Assembly (NCBI RefSeq): GCF_001553545.1 | Contig: NZ_CP014227.1 | Coordinates: 310,001 to 374,000 of the forward strand | Direction of reading: 5' to 3' | Length of the DNA stretch: 64,000 bases | Source: Capnocytophaga haemolytica | Lineage (GTDB): Bacteria; Bacteroidota; Bacteroidia; Flavobacteriales; Flavobacteriaceae | Shown: positions 24,748-32,105 of the stretch, in pieces | Position numbering within the stretch: the stretch's first letter is position 1 | Layout of the letters: each line of letters begins with the position of its first letter | The notes under the pieces: model-generated | Told to the model about the DNA's origin: nothing | Seen by the model: the letters and a program-made list of their open reading frames with translations, nothing else | Database searches by the model: none | Made by a program: the position numbers and the translations under genes

Positions 24748-25578
24748 ATGAAAATAACCGATTACAGCGTATCGCACCAGTCCTTTACCCTTGTCTATAA
24801 CGAGGCTCTCGACCTCTATGAGACCACTCCCCCACCCCATAACCTCGCCGCTTATTACGAAAGCCCCGACTATATCTCACACACCGATGGCAAGCGTACC
24901 CTCTTTGAGCGTATCTATCAACTCGTGAAAAACTACCAACTCAGGCAAAAACGCCGCCTGGTTACCACCACTGTGCAGGGCAATATCCGCCTCTTAGACA
25001 TCGGGGCAGGTACAGGCGACTTTGTCCGTATCTGCAATGCCCACCCCCGCATCACCGCTGAAGGTGTAGAGCCCAACGCCAAAGCACGTGCACGCGCCGC
25101 CGAGAAAGGCATCGCCCTCACCGAGAGTTATGAGCAGCTCCTCCCCCACTCCTACGACGTTATCACCCTGTGGCACGTACTCGAACACATTCCCAATCTA
25201 CAAACCGAGCTCGACAAAATCACCGCCCTCCTCAAAGACGGCGGCACGCTCATCATCGCCGTGCCCAACTACCGCTCTTGGGACGCCCAACACTACGGAG
25301 CCTATTGGGCAGCCTACGACGTACCCCGACACCTGCACCACTTCTCCAAGACGAGCATCGAGCGCATCTTCACCCCACGAGTCTTCACCCTCATCGCCAC
25401 CAAACCGATGCTCTTTGACGCCTTCTACGTCTCGATGCTCTCCGAACAATATCGCACAGGCAAAAAGTCCTTCCTCAAAGGAATCATCAACGGATTGCGC
25501 TCCAACGCCTACGGAATACGCAAAAAAGAGTATTCATCCCATATTTACGTACTCAAAAAAGACAAAAACTTAAAATAA
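24748..25578 (+). CDS. Class I SAM methyltransferase (Methyltransf_23 type)
   Basis: A 276-residue enzyme. A Cys-free N-terminal region (YYESPDYISHTDGKRTLFERIYQLVKNYQL) precedes the Rossmann core: RLLDIGAGTGDFV (motif I, ~92-104), GVEPNAKAR, YDVITLWHVLEHIP (motif IV region) and LKDGGTLIIAVPNYRSWDAQHYGAYWAAYDVPRHLHHFS. The last part, PN-x-S...DVPRHLHHF, is the signature of the Methyltransf_23 group seen in cell-surface and quinone pathways. It is followed by two OmpH/Skp genes, so an envelope substrate is possible, but this is inference. Confidence 0.85.
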   Translation: MKITDYSVSHQSFTLVYNEALDLYETTPPPHNLAAYYESPDYISHTDGKRTLFERIYQLVKNYQLRQKRRLVTTTVQGNIRLLDIGAGTGDFVRICNAHPRITAEGVEPNAKARARAAEKGIALTESYEQLLPHSYDVITLWHVLEHIPNLQTELDKITALLKDGGTLIIAVPNYRSWDAQHYGAYWAAYDVPRHLHHFSKTSIERIFTPRVFTLIATKPMLFDAFYVSMLSEQYRTGKKSFLKGIINGLRSNAYGIRKKEYSSHIYVLKKDKNLK

Positions 25579-25722
25579 GCCCCAATAACCGCATATCCTA
25601 ACCGTAAACATATACGAGCTTCAGAAAAATAAAATAATGCAAAATAGCCCTATTTCTGAGAGCTGTTTTTAATAAGTAAAAACTATAAATATGATAAATT
25701 ATATCAATAAAATTTATATACA

Positions 25723-26238
25723 ATGAAAAGAATCATAACACTAAGTATCGCAGCACTTTTTACACTCACCATAAGTGCACAGGAAAAAATTGCCTTTGTA
25801 GACAACAAACGCCTCTTTGATGCGTGGCAAGAAAAAAAAGACCTCGAAGCTATACTCAAAAAACAAGCAGACGCACACCAAGCAAAACGCGACAGCATCT
25901 CACGAGCCTTTCAAGTAGAAGTCCGTAAATTCGACGAAGAGGTAAAAACACTATCAGAAAATATCCGTAGTACAAAGTACAACAAATTGATGGAAAAACA
26001 GCAAATACTACAACAATACCTGCAAAATGAAGAGTATCAGCTTACTCAAATGAGCAATAAAAAATTAGCAGAATTAACAACCAAACTCAAAGAAGCTATC
26101 AGGCAATACGGCAAAGAAAATAACTACACCTTTATACTCGGTGCCAATGAGGGTGGAAGCGTCCTCTACGGAAAAGACAACAAAGACATCACCGATGAGC
26201 TAATTCGCTACCTCAACCAGCAATACAAAAAAAATTAA
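25723..26238 (+). CDS. OmpH/Skp-family periplasmic chaperone
   Basis: A 171-residue protein with signal peptide MKRIITLSIAALFTLTISAQ, then the Skp pattern: short strand KIAFVDNKRLF, a long charged coiled coil (~30-130; WQEKKDLEAILKKQADAHQAKRDS..., QQILQQYLQNEEYQLTQ) and a closing strand NNYTFILGANEGGSVLYGKDNKDIT. Skp trimers hold unfolded outer-membrane proteins in the periplasm, fitting the many barrel proteins here. Soluble form of a tandem pair. AT-rich leader; no clear -7 element seen. Confidence 0.85.
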   Translation: MKRIITLSIAALFTLTISAQEKIAFVDNKRLFDAWQEKKDLEAILKKQADAHQAKRDSISRAFQVEVRKFDEEVKTLSENIRSTKYNKLMEKQQILQQYLQNEEYQLTQMSNKKLAELTTKLKEAIRQYGKENNYTFILGANEGGSVLYGKDNKDITDELIRYLNQQYKKN

Positions 26239-26270
26239 TTATTAAACATTAATCATTAAACATTAATTCG

Positions 26271-26278
26271 TATCTTTG
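26271..26278 (+). promoter_or_regulatory. -7 element before second OmpH gene
   Basis: TATCTTTG, 28 bp before ATG 26307, so the second gene of the pair has its own promoter. Confidence 0.6.
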
Positions 26279-26306
26279 CCCCCGAATTAATAAAATATAT
26301 TTTACA

Positions 26307-26849
26307 ATGAAGAAAAATAATAAATTGGCTGCCGTCCTACGGCTGAAAAAATTAGTTATAGCAGGCGTAGCATTACTAAGCCTTACCGCTTGTCAGGACA
26401 AGATCGTTTTTGTGAACAACACTAAGCTTCTTGACGACTATCAAGAGAAAAAAGACATCGAGGCTACCCTCAAAAAACAAGTAGATGCTTACCAAATGAA
26501 GCGCGACAGCATCTCCAAAGCCTTCCAAGCCGAAGCGCAAGCCTTTGATGCACAGTCGAAAACCTTACCACAGAACGTGGCTCAGAAAAAGTACAACGAA
26601 CTGATGCAAAAGAGCCAAATATTACAACAACACTTACAACAGGAGGAAATGCGCATACAGCAAGAAAGCCAAAGCCAAATGGATAGTCTGCTGAGCAAAG
26701 TAAAGAAAACTATCAAAGAATACGGCAAAGACAAAGGCTATTCCTTTATACTCGGAGCCAATGACGGCGGTAGCGTCCTCTACGGAAAAGACAACAAAGA
26801 CATCACCGAAGACGTTGTAAAATACCTCAATAGTAAGTACAAGAAATAG
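26307..26849 (+). CDS. OmpH/Skp-family lipoprotein
   Basis: A 180-residue paralogue of the gene at 25723 (shared KKDIEATLKKQVDAYQMKRDSISKAFQAE and YSFILGANDGGSVLYGKDNKDIT), but with a lipobox (LLSLTAC, Cys29) after an N-terminal region with KLKK positive charges, so it is membrane-anchored. The coiled coil spans about 45-140. The pair gives one soluble and one tethered chaperone. It is convergent with the LysE-type gene across a mirrored repeat array. Confidence 0.85.
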   Translation: MKKNNKLAAVLRLKKLVIAGVALLSLTACQDKIVFVNNTKLLDDYQEKKDIEATLKKQVDAYQMKRDSISKAFQAEAQAFDAQSKTLPQNVAQKKYNELMQKSQILQQHLQQEEMRIQQESQSQMDSLLSKVKKTIKEYGKDKGYSFILGANDGGSVLYGKDNKDITEDVVKYLNSKYKK

Positions 26850-27036
26850 TTTTATAGTGTACAGTGCACAGTGAATAGTGCATAGCGCACAGTGAATAGT
26901 GCATAGCGCACAGTGAATAGTGCATAACGCACAGTGAATAGTGCATAACGAATAACAAAAGGGTCGTACGGCAATTGCTATACGACCCTTTTACTATACA
27001 CTAACTGTGAACTATGCACTATTCACTGTGCACTAT
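26850..27036. repeat. Mirrored array with four 21-bp tandem units and terminator
   Basis: Left arm: four head-to-tail 21-bp units (26864-26947) with core GCACAGTGAATAGTGCATA. Middle: hairpin AAAAGGGTCGTA / TACGACCCTTTT (26957-26992), a terminator for both directions. Right arm: inverted words CACTAACTGTGAACTATGCA and CACTATTCACTGTGCACTAT (26998-27036), which also form the last codons of the minus-strand gene. Confidence 0.85.
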
Positions 27037-27740
27037 TCAGTAATATGCAGCTCTTGTTGCAACCCTTTCTTTGCATTAGGGAAGAACCCCTGCACTATCA
27101 AAAACACCCCAAAGACGAGCAGTATAATGCTTATAGTTCTCTTAATCTTATAAATATGATACGCCGTGAGCTTATTCTTCAAACGTTTAGCAATCAGTAT
27201 CTTAATGAGGTCAATAGCAAAATACACCAAGATAATCGACCCAAAGAACACCGTAATACGATGCGGATTCATATCCAACTTAGGGGCAAAGACGATAATC
27301 ACCCCAAGCCAAAACCCGAGCACCCCAATGTTGATAAAGTTCAATAGAAACCCCTTGATTGCCAGTGCAATATAATTCACACGCTTCATATACAAAGCCG
27401 CGTCCTCACCACGCTCCTTTTGTGCCATCGTAAGCCTAAAATCCTTCTTCAACTTGATAAACGAAATAAGCCCATAACCCACCATTATCAGTCCCCCAAA
27501 GACGAACAGTGCAGGCTCATCTTTGAGCTCATTGAGCAAACTACTCGTAGTGAAATACACAATCAGTATGAAGACCACATCGGCCAGCACCACCCCCGAA
27601 TTAAAGGCAATAGCTGCCCTAAACCCCTTAGTAATAGCGGTTTCTATCAGCACAAAGAACACAGGCCCAATGGTAAAGGCCAGCAACAAACCCATCGGCA
27701 AGGCCAGCAACACATCAGCTATCAATATATCCGAAAACAT
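27033..27740 (-). CDS. LysE-family amino-acid/metabolite exporter
   Basis: A 235-residue inner-membrane protein with about six spans. Start set at ATG 27738-27740 (MFSDILIADVLL), because a TACTTTTG promoter element (27760-27767) overlaps the earlier in-frame codons. N-terminal ALPMGLLLAFTIGPVFFVLIETAITKGFRAAIAFNSGVVLAD is the LysE/RhtB signature (GPxxxxxxxxxxxxGxxxxxxxxxGxxxAD). It probably exports an amino acid or similar solute by exchange. The substrate is unknown. Confidence 0.85.
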   Translation of the reverse strand: MFSDILIADVLLALPMGLLLAFTIGPVFFVLIETAITKGFRAAIAFNSGVVLADVVFILIVYFTTSSLLNELKDEPALFVFGGLIMVGYGLISFIKLKKDFRLTMAQKERGEDAALYMKRVNYIALAIKGFLLNFINIGVLGFWLGVIIVFAPKLDMNPHRITVFFGSIILVYFAIDLIKILIAKRLKNKLTAYHIYKIKRTISIILLVFGVFLIVQGFFPNAKKGLQQELHITE

Positions 27741-27759
27741 CTCAAAGCATTTAAGTGCA

Positions 27760-27767
27760 CAAAAGTA
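27760..27767 (-). promoter_or_regulatory. -7 element, minus strand
   Basis: CAAAAGTA reads TACTTTTG leftwards, 19 bp upstream of ATG 27740. Confidence 0.6.
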
Positions 27768-27779
27768 CAAAATAATTTT

Positions 27780-27845
27780 TAATTAGTGCATAGTGCACAG
27801 AGAAAAGTGCATAATAATACGCTCACTATGCACTATGAACTATAC
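27780..27845. repeat. Short mirrored AGTGCATAGTG repeat
   Basis: TTAGTGCATAGTGCACAGAG is mirrored by CACTATGCACTATGAACTAT; same family as 22084 and 26850 but without an internal terminator. Confidence 0.6.
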
Positions 27846-27954
27846 CCTACTCCTTATTCCATAATTATCAAAAAATACCCATAATCATTAACAAAATCAC
27901 AACATCTACCACCCCGAAAAAACACCCTATCACCCCCGAAAAAAACACGAAGGA

Positions 27955-28110
27955 TCACCGAACAATATCCGAACAATATCCGAAGGCAATACGAACACAT
28001 ATAAAAGGATAGTAAGAACTTAGTAAGAAGATAGTAAGAGGATAGTAAGAAGATAAGGGAATTTTAATAGAACAAACCATTGAAAATCAAGGGACAAAAA
28101 AAGTATAAAA
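27955..28110 (-). repeat. Dispersed 250-bp element, inverted partial copy
   Basis: In reverse, this reads the CTTATCTTCTTACTATCCTC tandem part and the GTTCGGATATTGTTCGG part in the order of copies A (19501) and B (40871). The region 27846-28500 around it has no gene. 28420-28495 holds GGCTCGCACC and ACTCATTAATCATTGCTCAT words used elsewhere between genes. Confidence 0.65.
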
Positions 28111-28505
28111 AGCCCTAAAAAAAGTACAGCAAATACTTGCAAGATTAAAAAATAAGTGTTATATTCTGCTGCTACACCCCTGATTTTTCACGCTGCAAAA
28201 TTAGCAATAAAAAACGATATAAAACAAGAAAAAAGCAATTTTTAAGTATTTAATATCTAACCAAAAACATAAAGACCTCAACAACAAACCTATAGCAATG
28301 AGCAGGCAGTAGCTATCACCTAATAAACACCACAAATTACCACACACTTTTCGCTAAATGTTTGTAGTTAAAAACCGAACACCAACCGAATAACAACCTC
28401 AGTCTTCGGTTAGTGCTCGTTATTTGTCGCAGCTCGCTTTTATTGTCCTCACACGGCTCGCACCAAAAATTACTCATTAATCATTGCTCATTAAAAATTA
28501 ATTTG

Positions 28506-28513
28506 TACCTTTG
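28506..28513 (+). promoter_or_regulatory. -7 element
   Basis: TACCTTTG, 25 bp before the aldo/keto reductase pseudogene. Confidence 0.6.
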
Positions 28514-28538
28514 TAGCATCATCTAAAAACATAAAAAA

Positions 28539-29336
28539 ATGAATTATATCAAACTTAATGATGGCAATCGCATTCCTGCGGTTGGATTTGGTGTTCCCTT
28601 CATTCCAGAAGGGAAAGAGACCTACGAAGCAACGCTTACTGCGTTGCGTGCTGGCTATCGACATATCGATACGGCAGCAGGATTTTTTAACGAAGCCTCT
28701 GTGGGAAAAGCTGTACGCGATAGCGGTATCCCACGTGAGGAAATATTCGTTACCAGCAAAATATAGATACAAGACCACGGCTACATCGACCTCTACCTCA
28801 TACACCAGCCCTATGGCGATATACTCGGCACGTGGCGCGCTATGGAAGAAGCCAAAGCAGCAGGACAACTCTGCTCCATAGGTGTTAGCAATATGACACC
28901 TAAGTTTTACCGCGAGTTTATACCACAATTCAAAACCAAACCCGCTGTCAATCAGATGGAATTCAATCCCTTCTTCCAACAGAAAGAACTTCGCAAACTG
29001 ATGGAAGCAGACGATGTAAAACTCGAAGCGTGGTATCCACTTGGGCACGGTGATGCTAAACTACTCCAACAGCCCGAAATCGTACGATTGGCAGAGAAAT
29101 ACGGCAAAAATACAGGACAAATCATCTTGCGCTTTGAGTACCAAGAAGGAGTTGTTACCCTACCAAAATCAACCAATGAAGGGCGTATTAAAGGCAATAT
29201 TGACCTTTTCAACTTTGCCCTCACAGAAGCCGAAATGAACACCCTTCGCGCCCTCGACACAGGTAAAGGAGCCTTCGACCCAGAAGCCCTAGGCATAGAG
29301 CAAATGCTCCGTGAAAACTACGTCATCACCGATTAA
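28539..29336 (+). pseudogene. Aldo/keto reductase, amber plus internal deletion
   Basis: Matches the AKR barrel: MNYIKLNDGNRIPAVGFG, AGYRHIDTAAGFFNEASVG, IFVTSK, YIDLYLIHQPYGD, FNPFFQQKEL, VTLPKS. Three faults: TAG at 28764-28766 where the family has Trp after TSK(L/I); loss of about 17 codons between IQDHGY and IDLYLIHQ, removing helix 3; and Phe in place of the catalytic Tyr in DTAAxYxNE. Asp, Lys and His of the tetrad remain. The frame is otherwise open to TAA 29334-29336. Confidence 0.85.
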
Positions 29337-29357
29337 ACAAAATACCTCATAAAAACC

Positions 29358-29401
29358 CGAGCCGCACAAGCAATATAACAATCACTTGTGCGGCTCGTTT
29401 T
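29358..29401 (+). terminator. Terminator, CGAGCCGCACAAG family
   Basis: CGAGCCGCACAAG / CTTGTGCGGCTCG stem followed by TTTTAATT. The same stem recurs at 30079-30118. Confidence 0.85.
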
Positions 29402-29462
29402 AATTGTCTATACGGCTCACACAAAATTACTCATCAATCATTGCTCATTAAATAGTATTTCG

Positions 29463-29470
29463 TACCTTTG
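29463..29470 (+). promoter_or_regulatory. -7 element of toxin-antitoxin operon 1
   Basis: TACCTTTG, 42 bp before ATG 29513. The spacer holds GCTGCGGTCATACCGCC, an imperfect inverted repeat that could be the antitoxin operator. Confidence 0.55.
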
Positions 29471-29512
29471 CCGCATCATTCGCTGCGGTCATACCGCCAC
29501 AAAAATAAATAT

Positions 29513-29749
29513 ATGGAAGTAGACACACTCACAATAAAAGTACCCAAGAGCGAAACTTATCGCATTTCAGAACTGCTCACAACAAGTGATGTACTCGAAA
29601 TAACCCTTAACGATGAGGTAGAAATCATTCCCGTAGCACATCAACAATCTATTCTAAGAGGCATTGAAGATATGAAAGCAGGGCGTTATATCACAAATGA
29701 AGCACTTAGAGAGAAAATTGCCAAAAAGTTCGAACAATGGAAGAAATAA
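29513..29749 (+). CDS. Antitoxin of a type II TA pair
   Basis: A 78-residue protein with a strand-rich start (VDTLTIKVPKSETYRISELL) and a charged helical C-terminus (QSILRGIEDMKAGRYITNEALREKIAKKFEQWKK) typical of antitoxins that wrap a RelE/ParE toxin. RGIEDMKAGRYIT is a common tail motif of such antitoxins. It overlaps the toxin start by 13 bp, so the two are translationally coupled. Start set at ATG 29513 because the upstream codons lie in the promoter region. Confidence 0.8.
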   Translation: MEVDTLTIKVPKSETYRISELLTTSDVLEITLNDEVEIIPVAHQQSILRGIEDMKAGRYITNEALREKIAKKFEQWKK

Positions 29750-30066
29750 AGCCATTAAAAGTACTATGGGCTGATGAAGCCTCTACAGAATATGACTTTA
29801 TTCTCGACTTTTGGTACGGCTATACTTATTCTTATGAGTTTCCCGAAAAGTTAGACAATAAAGTAAGTGAGATTACAACACTCATAGCAAGATTTCCCGA
29901 AATTTTCAGTGTCGTAGGCGGTGAATTTATCACCAACAGAGATACCAATTTACAAGTACGAAGAGCTGTAATACTCAAAAACTTTAGCCTTTATTACCAA
30001 GTACATAAAGACCATATTAGCATTATCTCCTTCCGCGACAACAGACGAAATACAGCAACAAATTAG
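29737..30066 (+). CDS. RelE/ParE-family toxin
   Basis: A 109-residue toxin of the RelE/ParE fold: LKVLWADEASTEYDFILDFW (helix 1-2), KVSEITTLIARFPEIF, then strands NLQVRRAVILKNFSLYYQVHKDHISIISFRDNRRN. The RRAVILKNFSLYYQV and ISFRDNRRN strands are the family's closing pattern (often ending DxRxxP). It would cut ribosome-bound mRNA or poison gyrase; which of the two cannot be told. It partners the antitoxin at 29513. Confidence 0.8.
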   Translation: MEEIKPLKVLWADEASTEYDFILDFWYGYTYSYEFPEKLDNKVSEITTLIARFPEIFSVVGGEFITNRDTNLQVRRAVILKNFSLYYQVHKDHISIISFRDNRRNTATN

Positions 30067-30273
30067 CACAAACAAACCCGAGCCGCACAAGCAATTGTTA
30101 TGTCGCTTGTGCGGCTCGCACCTATTTAATCCCTTGTCTATCTTACATAATTTATCGATAAAACTCTCATAATCGTAAGAGGCGTATTCTTGAAAAAAGT
30201 CGTCAAGAAAATCGTAAATACAATTGTCTTTTATGTAGTCAATACAAGTGAATATAAGTATTTTATTTTCCAT
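29950..30273 (-). CDS. Possible third ORF of TA operon 2
   Basis: ATG at 30271-30273 begins 9 bp after the stop of the YafQ-type toxin gene. The first ~50 residues (MENKILIFTCIDYIKDNCIYDFLDDFFQEYASYDYES...) look protein-like and acidic. The rest reads through the terminator hairpin and antisense to the first toxin gene, so the true end was probably lost. It may be the stump of a gene once cotranscribed with the pair, or noise. Confidence 0.25.
   Translation of the reverse strand: MENKILIFTCIDYIKDNCIYDFLDDFFQEYASYDYESFIDKLCKIDKGLNRCEPHKRHNNCLCGSGLFVLICCCISSVVAEGDNANMVFMYLVIKAKVFEYYSSSYL
30079..30118. terminator. Bidirectional terminator between two TA operons
   Basis: CGAGCCGCACAAGC / GCTTGTGCGGCTCG stem. 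No strong T run, but it lies between convergent operons and repeats the hairpin at 29358. Confidence 0.65.
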
Positions 30274-30281
30274 TACAAACA

Positions 30282-30581
30282 CTATTTACTAAACAATTCA
30301 GAATGAGAACCTAAACGCACTAAAAAGATTTCCTTTTCTTCCTCATCATATTGTAACCAGATAATGAGTAAATCAGGTTCTATATGGCACTCTAAATGTC
30401 CTTTGTAATTACCTGTTAAGAAATGTGCTTTCATAGAAGCAGGAAGGTTATCAACCCCTCCTTCTTCCAATAGTAAAAGTGTCTTAGCTATCTTTTCAAC
30501 CTTAGTAGGATTATTCTTGTATTTCTTGTAATCCTTCTTGAACTGCCCTGAAGGAGTCAGTATATAAAGCGGTTTTTCCAT
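30282..30581 (-). CDS. YafQ/RelE-type mRNA-interferase toxin
   Basis: A 99-residue protein: LYILTPSGQFKKDYKKYKNN, LPASMKAHFLTGNYKGHLECHIEPDLLIIWLQYDEEEKEIFLVRLGSHSELFSK. The order LxGxxxGxxECHIxPDLLLIW...LxRxGSHSELF is the hallmark of the YafQ group, with the two conserved His (ECHI, GSHSELF) and Asp used in mRNA cleavage. It lies 3 bp after its antitoxin. Family certain; residues intact, so likely active. Confidence 0.9.
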   Translation of the reverse strand: MEKPLYILTPSGQFKKDYKKYKNNPTKVEKIAKTLLLLEEGGVDNLPASMKAHFLTGNYKGHLECHIEPDLLIIWLQYDEEEKEIFLVRLGSHSELFSK

Positions 30582-30584
30582 AGG

Positions 30585-30815
30585 TTAATCATTTAGGTAA
30601 GCCATTAAATCATCAACATTGGTAAAACGCTTTCTATTTTTATCTTTGCGCAACTGCTCTACTTCTTTCATTGCCTGTAAAGTTACCGCATTAGGGCGTT
30701 CTTCTTTATCTACATTCTCGAAATAGATATTCCTTGCACTAAATTTTTGAAGTATAGCCTCAATGATAGGTATATCTACATTGTTTATCTCTGCTCTCAT
30801 TAAAGTTGTATTCAT
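30585..30815 (-). CDS. Antitoxin (DinJ/RelB-like) for YafQ-type toxin
   Basis: A 76-residue protein, first gene of the pair. An N-terminal 30 residues (MNTTLMRAEINNVDIPIIEAILQKFSA) could form the dimer/DNA part, followed by a charged tail ERPNAVTLQAMKEVEQLRKDKNRKRFTNVDDLMAYLND whose T-x-x-(D/A)M-KEVEQLRKDK pattern is usual in Bacteroidetes RelB-like antitoxins. Promoter element TACCTTTG at 30844-30851 on the minus strand. Confidence 0.8.
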   Translation of the reverse strand: MNTTLMRAEINNVDIPIIEAILQKFSARNIYFENVDKEERPNAVTLQAMKEVEQLRKDKNRKRFTNVDDLMAYLND

Positions 30816-30843
30816 AAATCAAATTCTTATAGTATTTAAAGCA

Positions 30844-30851
30844 CAAAGGTA
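30844..30851 (-). promoter_or_regulatory. -7 element of TA operon 2
   Basis: CAAAGGTA reads TACCTTTG leftwards, 28 bp upstream of the antitoxin start. Confidence 0.6.
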
Positions 30852-30969
30852 CAACATTTATTCCATTCCACCAAATATAAAAATTGGCTGTCGTCCTACG
30901 ACCAAATAAAAAAGAGAGAAGTTTTATAAACCCCTCTCCTACTCTCTTTTATTGCCCGTGCAGTCGCAC
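30851..30969 (-). repeat. Direct repeat R1 flanking DinB-MdaB pair
   Basis: ACAACATTT, CCATTCCACCAAAT, AAAAAAGAGAGAAGTTT, ATAAACCCCTCTCCTA and TTGCCCGTGC occur here in the same order as at 32105-32202. It includes a terminator stem (AAAAGAGAG ... CTCTCTTTTATT, 30910-30952) for the DinB gene and the GTCGTCCTACGAC word. Confidence 0.7.
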
Positions 30970-31007
30970 CGCCACTATACACTATACACTATTCGTTATG
31001 CACTATT

Positions 31008-31487
31008 TTAACTCCTATCGTAAAACACAGGCGGCTCAATGCCTAATGCTCTGAGGTAGACATAGCCTTGAGCGCGGTGGTGTATCTCATTCTCCAAAAC
31101 ATAAAGCAAATTCTTCCAAGCAGGAGCATTCAATTTCTCATACATATTAAACATCTCTTGAAAACGCTCTTGTGGAATCTTCTTCCAATTCTCTGCTGCT
31201 AACAATACTGACTTATCCCACGAAGCTAACAAAGCAATCTTAGTAACTCCATAATCTTTACGGTGTTCTCTATCAAGAGGAAAAGGCTTATTATCAATAA
31301 GCTGTTCTGTTACTTCTACTGAAAATTGTATAAGTTCATAAACCATTTCAGCAAACGTACGCATACCGCCGATAGAAAACTCAAAAAGTTCTTTCTCAGG
31401 GAACGTCTCTATCACCTTGCGCGTTAAGCGGCGATTGCCTTCCCACTCCTTAAACCACTCTTCTGTGGTCATCATTAAATGTTGCAT
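31008..31487 (-). CDS. DinB/YfiT-family four-helix protein
   Basis: A 159-residue protein with the DinB fold pattern: TTEEWFKEWEGNRRLTRKVIETFPEKELFEFSIGGMRTFAEMVYELI, then WKNLLYVLENEIHHRAQGYVYLRALGIEPP. The three His ligands of the usual metal site correspond to an early His (here replaced: GGMRTFAEM where many have GxxSxxxxxxH) and HHRAQ near the end, which is kept. Often thiol- or stress-related. It starts 1 bp after the stop of the MdaB-like gene, so they form one operon. Confidence 0.75.
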   Translation of the reverse strand: MQHLMMTTEEWFKEWEGNRRLTRKVIETFPEKELFEFSIGGMRTFAEMVYELIQFSVEVTEQLIDNKPFPLDREHRKDYGVTKIALLASWDKSVLLAAENWKKIPQERFQEMFNMYEKLNAPAWKNLLYVLENEIHHRAQGYVYLRALGIEPPVFYDRS

Positions 31488-31488
31488 A

Positions 31489-32073
31489 TTATTCGTTATT
31501 AAATATACTTTCTAAATGTAACTTATAATCATTTAAGTACTGCGCTATTTGCGGGTTCTTAACCACATCCATACACACAAAAGTAGGTAAAGGCTTCATA
31601 CCTAAAAACTGATTTGCCTTGTGAAAATGCAAATACACACCATCAATACCTGCTCTATCAAAAAAATCATTTTCACGGGTAAATGCCTCTATTGGAGCAT
31701 TCCAAGTACCTGAAATCATATACTTCTTACCTTGCAATAAGCCGCCCGTGCCATATCCTTCTGTAGGTGTCACCCTATGCCTACCATCGTTGTTATATAA
31801 CTTCCCAGAACCCCGAGAAAACACATAATCCACGTATTGTTTTACTATCCACGGCTCAGCCATCCACCAAGCAGGCATTTGCCATATTACTACATCCATC
31901 CATAGTAACTTCTCTACTTCCTCTTCTATGTCATATCCCCTGTCAATCACTGTTTCACGTATCTTGTGCCCCATAGCCGTAAGTACCTCACGTGCTTGCT
32001 CTTGTAAAGTAGTATTCAACCTACCTCCTGAAGGTCCAAATTCCTTACCTCCATTAATTAAAAGTATTTTCAT
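31489..32073 (-). CDS. MdaB-like NAD(P)H quinone oxidoreductase
   Basis: A 194-residue flavodoxin-fold enzyme from ATG 32071-32073 (MKILLINGGKEFGPSGGRLN). Marks of the MdaB/KefF group: GGKxFGxSxGxLN flavin-phosphate loop, VDVVIWQMPAWWMAEPWIVKQYVDYVF, GRHRVTPTEGYGTGGLLQGKKYMISGTWNAP. It would reduce quinones by two electrons with NAD(P)H and FAD, guarding against redox stress. A -7 element TAGTTTTG (32098-32105, minus) lies 25 bp upstream. First gene of an operon with the DinB protein. Confidence 0.88.
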   Translation of the reverse strand: MKILLINGGKEFGPSGGRLNTTLQEQAREVLTAMGHKIRETVIDRGYDIEEEVEKLLWMDVVIWQMPAWWMAEPWIVKQYVDYVFSRGSGKLYNNDGRHRVTPTEGYGTGGLLQGKKYMISGTWNAPIEAFTRENDFFDRAGIDGVYLHFHKANQFLGMKPLPTFVCMDVVKNPQIAQYLNDYKLHLESIFNNE

Positions 32074-32097
32074 TATATTACAAATTAATTTACCCCG

Positions 32098-32105
32098 CAA
32101 AACTA
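32098..32105 (-). promoter_or_regulatory. -7 element, minus strand
   Basis: CAAAACTA reads TAGTTTTG leftwards before the MdaB-like gene. Confidence 0.5.

Noticed and set aside
25088..25573. Open frame of 161 codons, plus strand, Ser/Pro-rich
   Set aside because: Out-of-frame shadow of the methyltransferase gene at 24748; the composition is that of a C-rich shifted frame.
26864..26947. Regular 21-bp repeats as a CRISPR array
   Set aside because: Units are contiguous without spacers, no cas genes are present, and the repeat words belong to the mirrored terminator arrays.
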